A stretch of DNA of 64,000 nt from Persicaria tinctoria (lineage: Eukaryota; Streptophyta; Magnoliopsida; Caryophyllales; Polygonaceae), in contig JBANSL010000010.1 in NCBI GenBank assembly GCA_037127255.1, positions 27,608,620-27,672,619 on the forward strand. The letters run 5' to 3'. Positions 47,985-56,876 of this stretch are shown here, piece after piece. The translations under genes and the position numbers were made by a program. The notes under the pieces were generated by a model, which saw nothing but the letters and a program-made list of their open reading frames with translations, did not search any database and had not been told where the DNA came from. Each line of letters opens with the position of its first letter. Within the stretch, counting starts at the first letter, position 1.

Positions 47985-48345
47985 CGTCGCGCGTCAGCAT
48001 TGCTGATGTCAACATTCCCGTCGTCGGCGTCAGCATTGACGCGTGGAACAAAAAAACTTCCTTGTAAACGGTGTCCGCATTGACGCGCGAAAAAAAAAAC
48101 AAAAAAACCTTCCTTGTAAACGGTGTCAGCATTGCTGACGTCAACATTGCTGACGTCAACATTCCCGACGTCGGCGTCAGCATTGGCGCGCGAAAAAAAA
48201 AAACATCCTTGTAAACGGTGTCAGCATTCCCGACGATGACGTCAGCATTGACGCGCGAAAAAAAAAAAACTTCCTTGTAAACGGTGTCAGCAATGCTGAC
48301 GTCATCATTTCTGACGATGACGTCAGCACTGACGCGCGCGGAAAA
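47985..48345. repeat. TGACGTCA-rich degenerate tandem array
   Basis: Roughly four units of 75-95 bases, each with 'cttgtaaacggtgtcagcat', one or more TGACGTCA or TGACGTC sites, a CGCGC block and an A-rich run of about 10. TGACGTCA is the palindromic site bound by several plant bZIP factors; binding here is untested. Confidence 0.75.
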
Positions 48346-48568
48346 AAAAAAAAAAAAAAAACTGGTGATGCGGAGGGGAGCACAGGGGGGCGCGCATGAG
48401 GGGAGGGGGGCACACAGGAGGGGCACAAGGGTGTTGTATAGTTTTGCAAATTTTCCAAAATCTTGTATATTTGGCTAATTTGGCCTTCATATTTGTATAT
48501 TTGGCAAATCACCCCAAAATATAATTTACTTTACAAATCTCGTGCGTTACGCATGGGTACTACGCTAG

Positions 48569-48860
48569 TAATACTTTAAAACAGAAGACATTGCTTATGT
48601 GTCGTCCTCCCCTTAATTGTAGCATTTTTTTTCCAATTATAATTAAGTAACTTTTAAATCAATTTTTATATTTAAGATTTTTACCTATTTACTAACGGTT
48701 GGGTTTAATTTAAAACATTGAATTAAAGCTAATGTCTACTATTAATTTCTCTTATTATTTCTTTTTCTTTTTCTCTTCATCTCTTCACACATTTACATTT
48801 TCTCATTTTTATTTTTTTACCCATTTACTAACCATTGGGTTTAATTCTAAATATTGAATT
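48569..48860. repeat. Third Helitron-like 5' repeat copy, split by the Helitron
   Basis: Continues the host repeat after the Helitron end; matches 44115-44380 closely. Confidence 0.6.
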
Positions 48861-49330
48861 AAATCCAATGTCAACTATTCAAATATATATATACTTATAT
48901 ATAATAATAATAATAATAACCTAGATCAATATAATAGTTATATTTAAAAACTTTTTTGATGAAGCCTAACTTTATGGTAAATATTTTTACCATTTTCTTA
49001 AAGATTTCAAGCCTACCTTCATTATTTTATCCAAACTTTTATTAATATTTTATAATATTAATTTATTATATTGCTAAAATTTTATTTATTAAAAATTATA
49101 CTAGTTTTACTTAACACGTTTCATATTGTGAAAAATCACTCAAAACATTTCATGTTGTGAAAAGTTTTATATTAACATTTCTAAAGGTAGCAATTCCGTA
49201 ATATTTTATATTTTGAGGGTCAAAAAGTTAATTTCGCAAATACCTAGCTATTTCCACTTCGCAGGCTGACCGAAAGGTATCCTTTCCGAGGAAAAGCCCC
49301 AAATTCGTTCCTTTCTCCTCCCATCGAACA

Positions 49331-49828
49331 ATGGCGGTCGCCGGTCTCCGAAGGCTCTCCTCCCAAATCCCTCGCTCTCCTTACCTCCCAAGCGTCTTCA
49401 ATTCCATCCTCTCGCGCTCCACCGCCACTCTCGCCGCTGCCCCATCCCCACACGCCATCTCCGCCAAGGTCGCCGATCGGATCGTGAAGCTCTCCGCCAT
49501 CGATCCCGATGGCAACAAGCGCGAGATCATCGGCCTCTCCGGCCAAACGTTACTCAAAGCCCTCATCAACCACGGGCTGATCGATCCGGCCTCCCACCGC
49601 CTCGAGGACATCGACGCCTGCTCCGCCGAGTGCGAGGTCCACATCGCTCAGGAATGGCTCCAGAAGCTTCCACCTGCGACCTACGACGAGGAGTACGTGC
49701 TCAGGAGAAATGCCAGGTCAAGGACTCTCAACAAGGACTCCAGATTGGGCTGCCAGGTAGTTATCAAGCCTGAGCTTCAAGGTATGGTTGTCGCCGTTCC
49801 GGAGGCTAAGCCATGGGACATTCCGTAA
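49331..49828 (+). CDS. Mitochondrial complex I ferredoxin-like protein (C1-FDX type)
   Basis: Intronless, 165 residues. Residues 1-45 are Arg/Ser/Ala-rich without acids, a likely mitochondrial presequence. The rest is an adrenodoxin-type [2Fe-2S] ferredoxin fold: 'VKLSAIDPDGNKREI', 'GQTLLKALINHGL', the cluster-loop region 'DACSAECEVHI' and 'SRLGCQVVIKPEL'. Only three cysteines exist (97, 101, 141), whereas a functional [2Fe-2S] ferredoxin needs four; the first cluster cysteine is gone and the loop spacing is altered. This is the known pattern of the plant complex I subunit C1-FDX (Arabidopsis At3g07480), which sits in the bridge between membrane and matrix arms and does not hold a normal cluster. 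Neighbours are unrelated. ATG is in a good context and the frame is intact. Confidence 0.85.
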   Translation: MAVAGLRRLSSQIPRSPYLPSVFNSILSRSTATLAAAPSPHAISAKVADRIVKLSAIDPDGNKREIIGLSGQTLLKALINHGLIDPASHRLEDIDACSAECEVHIAQEWLQKLPPATYDEEYVLRRNARSRTLNKDSRLGCQVVIKPELQGMVVAVPEAKPWDIP

Positions 49829-49908
49829 TTTCTCTCCCTCTCTCTCTTAGGGTTTGGTGATGTTGAAGGATTTTCCTCACCACTTGCGTTTTGTTATGTT
49901 GGTGTTCA

Positions 49909-51385
49909 CAGATGCAAATTTTCAATAATGTTGCTACGATTTGATGTGCAAACTGCTATTCAGACTCTGTGAATTTTGTTTATGATGATTTTTGAACGAT
50001 TAAATTGTGTTCATTTGCTCTTCTTTGAGATTCGGTTCTTCATTTCGCCTTTTAATTGCTAATGTGATGAAGTTTTATGGAACCTTGTGTTCAGACTAGA
50101 TGTCTATTAGTGGAGGTTTCATGTCATTTGGGCATAACAATAGTAGGGTTTGGTTCTAGTTTGTACCCAAGCTTAGACAACTTAGGTACAATCTTGATGA
50201 CTGAGGACTGAGGAATTTCAATGGAAATCATAGATGGATAGTACTGCTGTAGTGTTTTTACTGCTTGTATCTAAGGTTGAGAAATTTTACTCTGATTATC
50301 CAAAAGGGTGTTTATTTGCTTGGGTTGCTCTAAGGGTGTTTATTTGCTTGCCATATTTAATCTTGTAAGTTGTGAACTTGGAGGTTGTGATCCGAACTGA
50401 ATATAAAAGTCACAATTAGGCAGTTGCAGTGGATAGGAAAATATCATCCTGTGTTCACAGATGCAAAATTGCAACAAATTTTTGCGCAAACTGTTATTCA
50501 GAATGAATTTTGTTTATTATGATTATTGAATTGAGACTCAGTTTGGCAGTCCCTTCATTTCGCTTGTGAATTGCTAATTTGATGCAGTTTTATGTTTCAT
50601 GTCATTTGGGCATAACAGTAGCCTAGGGTTTGATTCTAGTGATGTAATGCCGAGGACTTTTGTCGAGTTATTTGTGTGTAGATACTTAATGGAAGTCAAC
50701 ATGGAAAGAACTGCTGTAGTGTTTTTTCTGCTTGCATCCGAGAGGGAGGAGTTTCACTCTGATTATCCAAAAGGGTGCTTATTTGCTTGCCATATTTGAT
50801 CTTGTAAGTTGTGAATTTGAATGTTGTGATCTGAACTGAATATAAAAATCACAATTAAGCAGTTGTCAATTGCAATGGATGGAAATAGCATCTTGTGTTC
50901 ACATTCAAAATTTCTAAAATGTTGCAACAATTTATGTGCAAACTTAAACTGTTATTCAGACTAACTTTTGTTTATGATGATTATTGAATGATTTAATTGT
51001 GTTCTGTTGCTCTTGTTTGAGATTCGGTTTGACAGTTCCTTCATTTTGCATGTGAATTGCTAATTTTATGCAGTTTTATGTTTCATGTCATTTGGGCATA
51101 CAGTAGTCTAGGTTTTGGTTCTAGTGATGTAATTCCGAAGACTTTTGTCAAGTTATTTGTGTGTAGATTCTTCAGTCGGAGTCAACATAGTTGGATAGAA
51201 CTACTGTAGTGTTTTTTCTGCTTGCATCCAAGGATGAGAAATTTCACTCTAATTATCCAAATGGGTGTTTATTTGCTTGCCCTATTTGATCTTGTAAGTT
51301 GTGAATGTGGAGGTTGTGATCTGATCTGAACTGAATATGGAAATTAGAAATCACATTTAGGCAGTTGGAAATAGCATCTTGAGGG
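49909..51385. repeat. Degenerate threefold tandem repeat downstream of the ferredoxin-like gene
   Basis: Three units of about 550, 443 and 484 bases begin near 49909, 50459 and 50902. Each runs from 'cacagatgcaaa' or its variant, through 'gttattcagact' and 'ttcatgtcatttgggcata', to 'aggcagttg...tagcatcttg'. The first starts within the likely 3' UTR. Confidence 0.72.
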
Positions 51386-51910
51386 AGATATGATTCGGTC
51401 ATGGTAGTGTAATAGGGCAGTTCAACTCAGTTGGCCATGACAACGCCAGAAGAAACATAATTGTGAGGTTCTATTATGCATAGCTTAGTAGGAATTTCTG
51501 TGGAGGCTTTGAAATGGAAACTGATTGCCACATGTGTCGGGGATGCTGTATAAGAGGAACTTTTGATATTCGAAGCTGGCTAGTTATATAGACTTGCCTG
51601 TTTTCACCGGCTTGATTGCAAAGATGAAGTCAGAGGCCTTTGGCTTTATCTTTTATTTTCTGTGATGATATAGTGTGGACAGGGCCGTCCAATGGATTCC
51701 GGTGGCCCTGTGCCAAACTTCAAATAAGATAGTAGTAAAGTTAAATTTTTAGATGAAATCCGACAGTACATTGATGATAAAAATGTAGAAGGTATGTATA
51801 ATTTCAGCAAATTTAACTAGAAAAAAATTCATTTTTACATATGTAACAATAACGAAAATAGTCAACAAGATCTGATATAATCATTCATGACTAATAATTT
51901 AAAATTATTA
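51386..51910. other. Unassigned, possible transposon edge
   Basis: A 'acagggccgtccaatgg' motif near 51680 resembles ends of some plant DNA transposons, but no partner was found. Confidence 0.25.
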
Positions 51911-52104
51911 CTCCCCCGTCAGAAAATACATGTATTTGATACATTTTTCAGCTATTATAAAATATCAATTTTTTTTAATAATTACAAACGTATTACTAAT
52001 AAGTTTGTAGTTATTAAAAAATTAAAAATTAATATTTTATATAGTTTTTATCTCCTAAAAAATGTATTAAAAATAAAAAGACATGTATTTCCAGACGAAG
52101 GTAG
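51911..52104. mobile_element. Diverged Stowaway-like MITE
   Basis: 'ctcccccgtcagaaaatac' on the left and 'gtatttccagacgaaggtag' on the right are inverted with several changes; TA flanks. Confidence 0.65.
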
Positions 52105-53867
52105 TATTAAATACTAATAAAAGTATATTGGCGTACATTTGATACATGTTTTAAAAGAAAACAAAAGTTCAAATAGATTTGCCTCAAAAAAGTTAAAAAT
52201 AGATTATTGAGTGTATAAATTAACCTAAAAATATAAACAAATTACAATATTATTGGGTGTTGAGTTAGTAGGAGTTGACACCTCTTGAAACATTATTTAA
52301 AATAACGAGTATATAACATGTTTGAAAAGGAAAACCAAAATTCCAAACATAGCATCAAATACTAACCCTCTGTAACATGCGACATGTATTAAATATAAGT
52401 GTGGGTTTGAATGGAGCATTGGATTTTGGCAGTGTCATGCTGGAATTTGATTCGTGATTGAAGATGTTTGGTCACATTTAGTAACAAATGGTTGATGGTT
52501 GATATCTGATATCGTGCTATGATTGCTGCTGTTTTTGCCACCACCACCTCTCAGCTCTCAATAGCCATTATAGCCCATCACCCCATCGTTTAGTACCCTG
52601 TGTCCATCCGTTGCCCCTGCCCCTTCCTCGTGTTGTCACCTGTTCTTCCCCGTTTCACTAGGAACGCTTCCTGCCTCTGGTAATTTTATTTTTGAAGTAT
52701 AACCTGACATTTGCTTCTCAACATCTTAAGATTATCGCGAGTACGTTCTGGGTTTAGCTATACAAGCTGCGTGGATGTATGCAATAATGTGTCATAAGCC
52801 ATCAGTACGATTCTACATAAACGACGCTAAGCAGGTGTACGTACTTGCCACTGCTTCTCAGTTGCCTACTCCAGGTGATCATGGAAGGAGGTGGGTTCAT
52901 CTCGGTGGACAAGCTGATTGAAATTGCAAACTCCAGGTTGAACAACAAAGCTATATAAACTTTAAAACCTAGTCCTTGATATGCTCTTCAGCTTGCATTT
53001 TCATGGAGTTGCAATGCCCATATAAGATTCGGAAAAGCTTTTTAGTGGTTAACAGAATGATCATAACCCACCAAAGTAACTCATTACAGTAATCTCAACC
53101 ACGTCTCAAACTAACGACATGGATTTGAAAAACTTGAGATTAAATATGAAGATGATAGCCAAAAAAATTAGGCCATGCCCAGAGCTATCCTTGAGCCCTG
53201 GACCCTCCTGTTGCATCACAATTATTAGCATAAATAAATGATAATTGTACACCAGAAAATACATACATACTTACATACCTACTGCAGTCGTATATAAGAA
53301 CTACAAACATAAAATCATCACTCACGTTCACTCTTTTGCTTTTTGAAACGAAATGCAAATTTTATTCAGGAAAGACTAGTTACACTAACACGGAACCAAA
53401 GTACCAAACAAAACAAAAGAAGACAGACACAAAGTTATATATACCCGGCCATCAATTCTATTCTTTGGTATCCATACTCCTCCGATTCATATCTAATGTG
53501 GTTCTTAATAGAAATTAACCTCTCTTCTCTCTATAAACGTGAATTGTCTAACCTCTCAACAATAGCCAACACACGGCTGAAATAATAGAAAATTAACCTA
53601 ATAAAGAGTCGTGGAAAACCCTAGAAATATAATAATATTATAATAGGAAATATAATCTTTGGATCCAAATCGCAATAGTGGAAAACCTCTTTGAAGAGTT
53701 GGCAAATTGCCGTCACTTTCTCATTCATCAACTGCTAACAAGTTTACAATATATATACTGGGCTAAAGGAAACCCTAAATGCATAAGATAAGATAAGTAT
53801 GAAGACTAGATAAACTAATTACATTATTTACATTAAAGATAATAGCCTCAATACTCTTCAATGTTGT
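52105..53867. other. Intergenic, no gene recognised
   Basis: Mostly AT-rich. A less biased patch at 52540-52960 shows no domain. Confidence 0.35.
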
Positions 53868-54117
53868 GCTAGCTTCCTTGCTCCTCCGTAGTCTCTTCCT
53901 TAGCCTTCATATGCTCCAAAACATGTCTCCTAAGCTCTTCCAAGATCCCATCCAAGGTCGGAATGTAAAACTGCAGAATAAACACTAAAAAGACGTAGAT
54001 TCCGAACTCGAATACTTCACAAGCAAGATATGAAACTAGACTAAAACATATGCAAAACTCATATCTAAATGAAATAAGAAATACTTATAATGCCCATATG
54101 AAATATATGCATTATCA
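53868..54117 (-). repeat. Athila-type LTR fragment
   Basis: On the minus strand it begins TGATAATGCATAT at 54117 and follows the LTR at 15496 through 'cgagttcggaatctacg' and 'tctgcagtttta' to 'gagcatatgaaggc'. Only the first 250 bases remain. Confidence 0.7.
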
Positions 54118-54592
54118 CTTTGCAAGAGCTAGCTGTTGGGGTGGGAAACTGGTTATTTTCTCTAAAACCTGTCATTTTTTTATATTATGCAAACACTATT
54201 GGGCTTGCTCTATGTAGGAGAAAGCAATGGGAACAAAAAACGAAGGCGTGCTGGAAAAGGGCAATACATAACATCACCAATGCTTGATAAAGATTGAAAA
54301 CTTAGCAAGGGATCCATCACAAATATCATAATTAAATTGATCATCTGAAACGAGAATTCAGGTGAAACAAAGATCCCAAAGTTAAATGTACTAATCACAA
54401 AAGAAGGGATACCACGAATTTGGCAATCTCCGGCCAACAAATGAAACACAGTTTAATTTATTGAACCAGGTCCTCCTAAGAGGGACTGCTAAACTAAAAT
54501 CATCAAATGTGTTACTAGAAAGAAAAGCCACTGACATTGATCAACGATTGCGATGTATCGACAAACTAAGATTTGGGCCATGAGTAGCTGGA
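54118..54592. other. 3' flank of arginine decarboxylase
   Basis: Probably includes the 3' UTR. No separate gene seen. Confidence 0.4.
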
Positions 54593-56782
54593 TCAAGCAC
54601 ATATGTACGGCCAACACTCGCCCTCCTCCTCCTCGGATGAAGTTGCACCGATGCTAGTTGCACTTGCATTCATCTCCTCACCAGCAGCAGTGACAAGGTA
54701 CGGCATGTTGTGGAAGGAGCGAGCAAGGCTATCGACAATGAAACCTACTTTCAACCTCCCATCATCATCATCATCATCTTCTTCCTCTAAAGGAGCATGA
54801 ATCTCATGGATGAGTTGAAGGACACGGTGCCTGAGGGTCTGGAACATGAGCTCCGGTTGGTGCTGCATCAATCGAAGGACATCTCCACAAGACGGCCCTG
54901 GCACAGCCACCGTCACAGAGAAGTTGTGGTTGTGGGTGGTGTCATCGCTCTGCGCCACCCGGACTACGCTTGGGCCACCAAAAAGATTGTGAAGACCCCC
55001 GAGTCCCTCTTGGTAGGCACCTCCTAGAAACATCCCCAAGTAGTACCTCTGGGTGGTCTTGGTCTTCCCCTCCAGCTCATGTAACATTAAACTCTTGTCT
55101 CCACCAATAAACTTGTCGATTTTTCCATCACTATCACATGTTAAATCGGATAAAATCCCGGCAACCATAGGCCTCTCATCCAGGCGATGAATCGGTATAA
55201 TCGGGAACATCATCCCTAACGCCCACGTATCAGGAACTGAAGTGAAAATCGAGAGATTGACGTGGTAAGTAGTTATCGGATCGGCCACAGTACTCTTGGG
55301 AGCATTCGACAGTACAAAATCGTAGAGGGAATCAACAGCAGCGAGTTGCTCCATAGAGAGGGACCCGTCTTTGAATTGTTCAACACAGTGCTTCTTTAGC
55401 CTTTCTGCATAGACAAGGCAGCGGTCGTAATCGCCGGTCATGGTCGCATCCATCACGATTTCATAGTCGACTGTGCATTCATCCGGGAGAGCATCCAGAA
55501 CTGAAGAATCAACAAAAACAGAAGCATTTCCCTTTCCCTCGCCACAAGGAGTACTGGTGGTAGAGACCGCGTCAAATACAAGGATGGAGTGGTGGGAGAC
55601 GATCGCGCGCCCACTCTCGCTGCAGAGTATAGGGTGCTGGACGCCTCTCCTGTCGCAAACCGACTGCACCACACCTACTACGGTGGCTGCATATTCCTCC
55701 ATGGTGTACCCCACAGAGAGATCAGAATCAGTGGAGTTGGAGCCATCATAGTCGATCCCTAACCCGCCCCCAATGTCAATCACTTGCATTGAAGCGCCCA
55801 GCCTAACCAGTTCGCAGTAAACTTGGGCCGCCTCAGAGACCCCATCAATGAGATGCTCTGTGGATGGAATTTGGGAGCCCATGTGGAAATGTAGGAGCTG
55901 GAGACAATCAAGCATTCCCGCGGATTTGAGCTTGCGAACAACACGGAGGATCTGACTAGTGTTGAGCCCGAATTTTCCCTTCTCACCCGAAGTGGATCCG
56001 AAGTGACCCGAGTGCTTGGTGCGGAGCTTTGCCCGAAACCCAATAAGCGGTCGGACACATAGCTTTCCGGCCAAATCAATCACCAAATCCAGCTCTTGTT
56101 CCAGCTCAAGAACAATCACACAGTTGAATTGCAACCTCCGAGCAATAAGGGCCAGAGAGATGTACTCTGAGTCTTTGAATCCGTTGCACACAAGAAAAGC
56201 ATCTGGACTCCCTTTAGAGAGGGAGCTCATTGCCAAGAGGAGCTCCGGTTTTGACCCGGCCTCTAGTCCGAACCGGAACTCAACCCCGAACTTGACGATG
56301 TCTTCCACGATGAACCGGTCATGGTTGGATTTCACCGGATACACGCCCTGGTAGTGCGACTCGTATCCTTGGTTGTGGATAGCGGATTCGAAGGCGGAAT
56401 GGAGGGACTGGAGGCGGTTTTTCAAGACATCCGAAAAACGGACAATCAAAGGGAGCTGGAGGCCCAACCCACCTGTGGATTTCGAGTCTGAAGCTTTCTT
56501 CACCACATTCATGAGATCGATCTCCTGGTGAGGGAGGGTGGTGGCGCCGTAAGGTCGTACGCTAATGTTACCGGATGAGTTGATGTAGAAGTATGGGTGG
56601 CCCCACCGGTCAACCCGGTAGAGCTCGGCAGAGTGCGATGGAGACCACTGGTTCGGGAGGGAGTTTGGGGCAGCAAATGGTCCGGAGAAATGGTCTTCCA
56701 CGGGAACAGAATGGTTGGTGGTGGTAAAGCCGACAGGAGGAAGAGCAGGAGCGGTAGCAGCGTCGACGAAGCAAGCCGGCAT
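54593..56782 (-). CDS. ADC: Arginine decarboxylase (biosynthetic, plant type)
   Basis: An intronless frame of 729 residues, normal for plant ADC. It decarboxylates arginine to agmatine, the first step of the agmatine route to putrescine and polyamines. Visible features: N-terminal '[16 protein letters not shown]'; PLP lysine K151 in '[10 protein letters not shown]'; '[11 protein letters not shown]'; '[18 protein letters not shown]'; glycine loop '[14 protein letters not shown]' (about 334-347); '[13 protein letters not shown]'; catalytic Cys549 in '[11 protein letters not shown]'; and '[20 protein letters not shown]'. Next to the PLP lysine, family members usually have C-N-Q; here it is S-N-H, unusual but not at a catalytic residue. 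The acidic tract [10 protein letters not shown] lies near the C-terminus. The start is the first ATG after a TATA-like box about 90 bases upstream. Immediately beyond that box lies a W-box-rich repeat block. Plant ADC genes are often stress-induced. Confidence 0.96.
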   Translation of the reverse strand: MPACFVDAATAPALPPVGFTTTNHSVPVEDHFSGPFAAPNSLPNQWSPSHSAELYRVDRWGHPYFYINSSGNISVRPYGATTLPHQEIDLMNVVKKASDSKSTGGLGLQLPLIVRFSDVLKNRLQSLHSAFESAIHNQGYESHYQGVYPVKSNHDRFIVEDIVKFGVEFRFGLEAGSKPELLLAMSSLSKGSPDAFLVCNGFKDSEYISLALIARRLQFNCVIVLELEQELDLVIDLAGKLCVRPLIGFRAKLRTKHSGHFGSTSGEKGKFGLNTSQILRVVRKLKSAGMLDCLQLLHFHMGSQIPSTEHLIDGVSEAAQVYCELVRLGASMQVIDIGGGLGIDYDGSNSTDSDLSVGYTMEEYAATVVGVVQSVCDRRGVQHPILCSESGRAIVSHHSILVFDAVSTTSTPCGEGKGNASVFVDSSVLDALPDECTVDYEIVMDATMTGDYDRCLVYAERLKKHCVEQFKDGSLSMEQLAAVDSLYDFVLSNAPKSTVADPITTYHVNLSIFTSVPDTWALGMMFPIIPIHRLDERPMVAGILSDLTCDSDGKIDKFIGGDKSLMLHELEGKTKTTQRYYLGMFLGGAYQEGLGGLHNLFGGPSVVRVAQSDDTTHNHNFSVTVAVPGPSCGDVLRLMQHQPELMFQTLRHRVLQLIHEIHAPLEEEDDDDDDGRLKVGFIVDSLARSFHNMPYLVTAAGEEMNASATSIGATSSEEEEGECWPYICA

Positions 56783-56866
56783 CTTGCTCTTCCCCGATGA
56801 ATTCCTTGTGCACTAAGAAATTAAGAATTTGCACACCTGAGCATGAGGGCTGAAATTGAGTTAATC

Positions 56867-56875
56867 AATTATATA
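56867..56875 (-). promoter_or_regulatory. TATA-like box of ADC
   Basis: On the minus strand CTTATATAATT lies about 90 bases before the ATG, leaving room for a leader of about 60 bases. It directly abuts the repeat block starting at 56877. Confidence 0.6.
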
Positions 56876-56876
56876 A

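Larger units (their letters stand above)
45784..48485. mobile_element. Internal TIR-bounded cargo block of the Helitron
   Basis: About 50 bases on the left ('ggcccaattagcgaaatata' to 'gcaaaactataca') are matched inverted at 48432-48485 ('gtatagttttgcaaatttt', 'ttggctaatttggcc'). The arms resemble those of the FLA-carrying Pack-type element ('ttttggaaa', 'tttgcaaaa'), so a second Pack-type element may have jumped into the Helitron. Confidence 0.5.
44520..48568 (+). mobile_element. Non-autonomous Helitron, 4.05 kb
   Basis: Starts TCTATATCTAATATAATAC at 44520 and ends CTAG at 48565-48568, inserted between A (44519) and T (48569) as Helitrons do. A short hairpin 'gtgcgttacgca' lies about 12 bases before the CTAG end. 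The flanking host sequence is a copy of the repeat at 44109-44519, cleanly divided. No Rep/helicase is present. It carries an internal TIR pair, FCA-like exons and satellites. Confidence 0.72.

Noticed and set aside
47956..48512. Minus-strand 156- and 111-codon frames
   Set aside because: Translation of the TGACGTCA tandem array with A-runs; repeats, not a gene.
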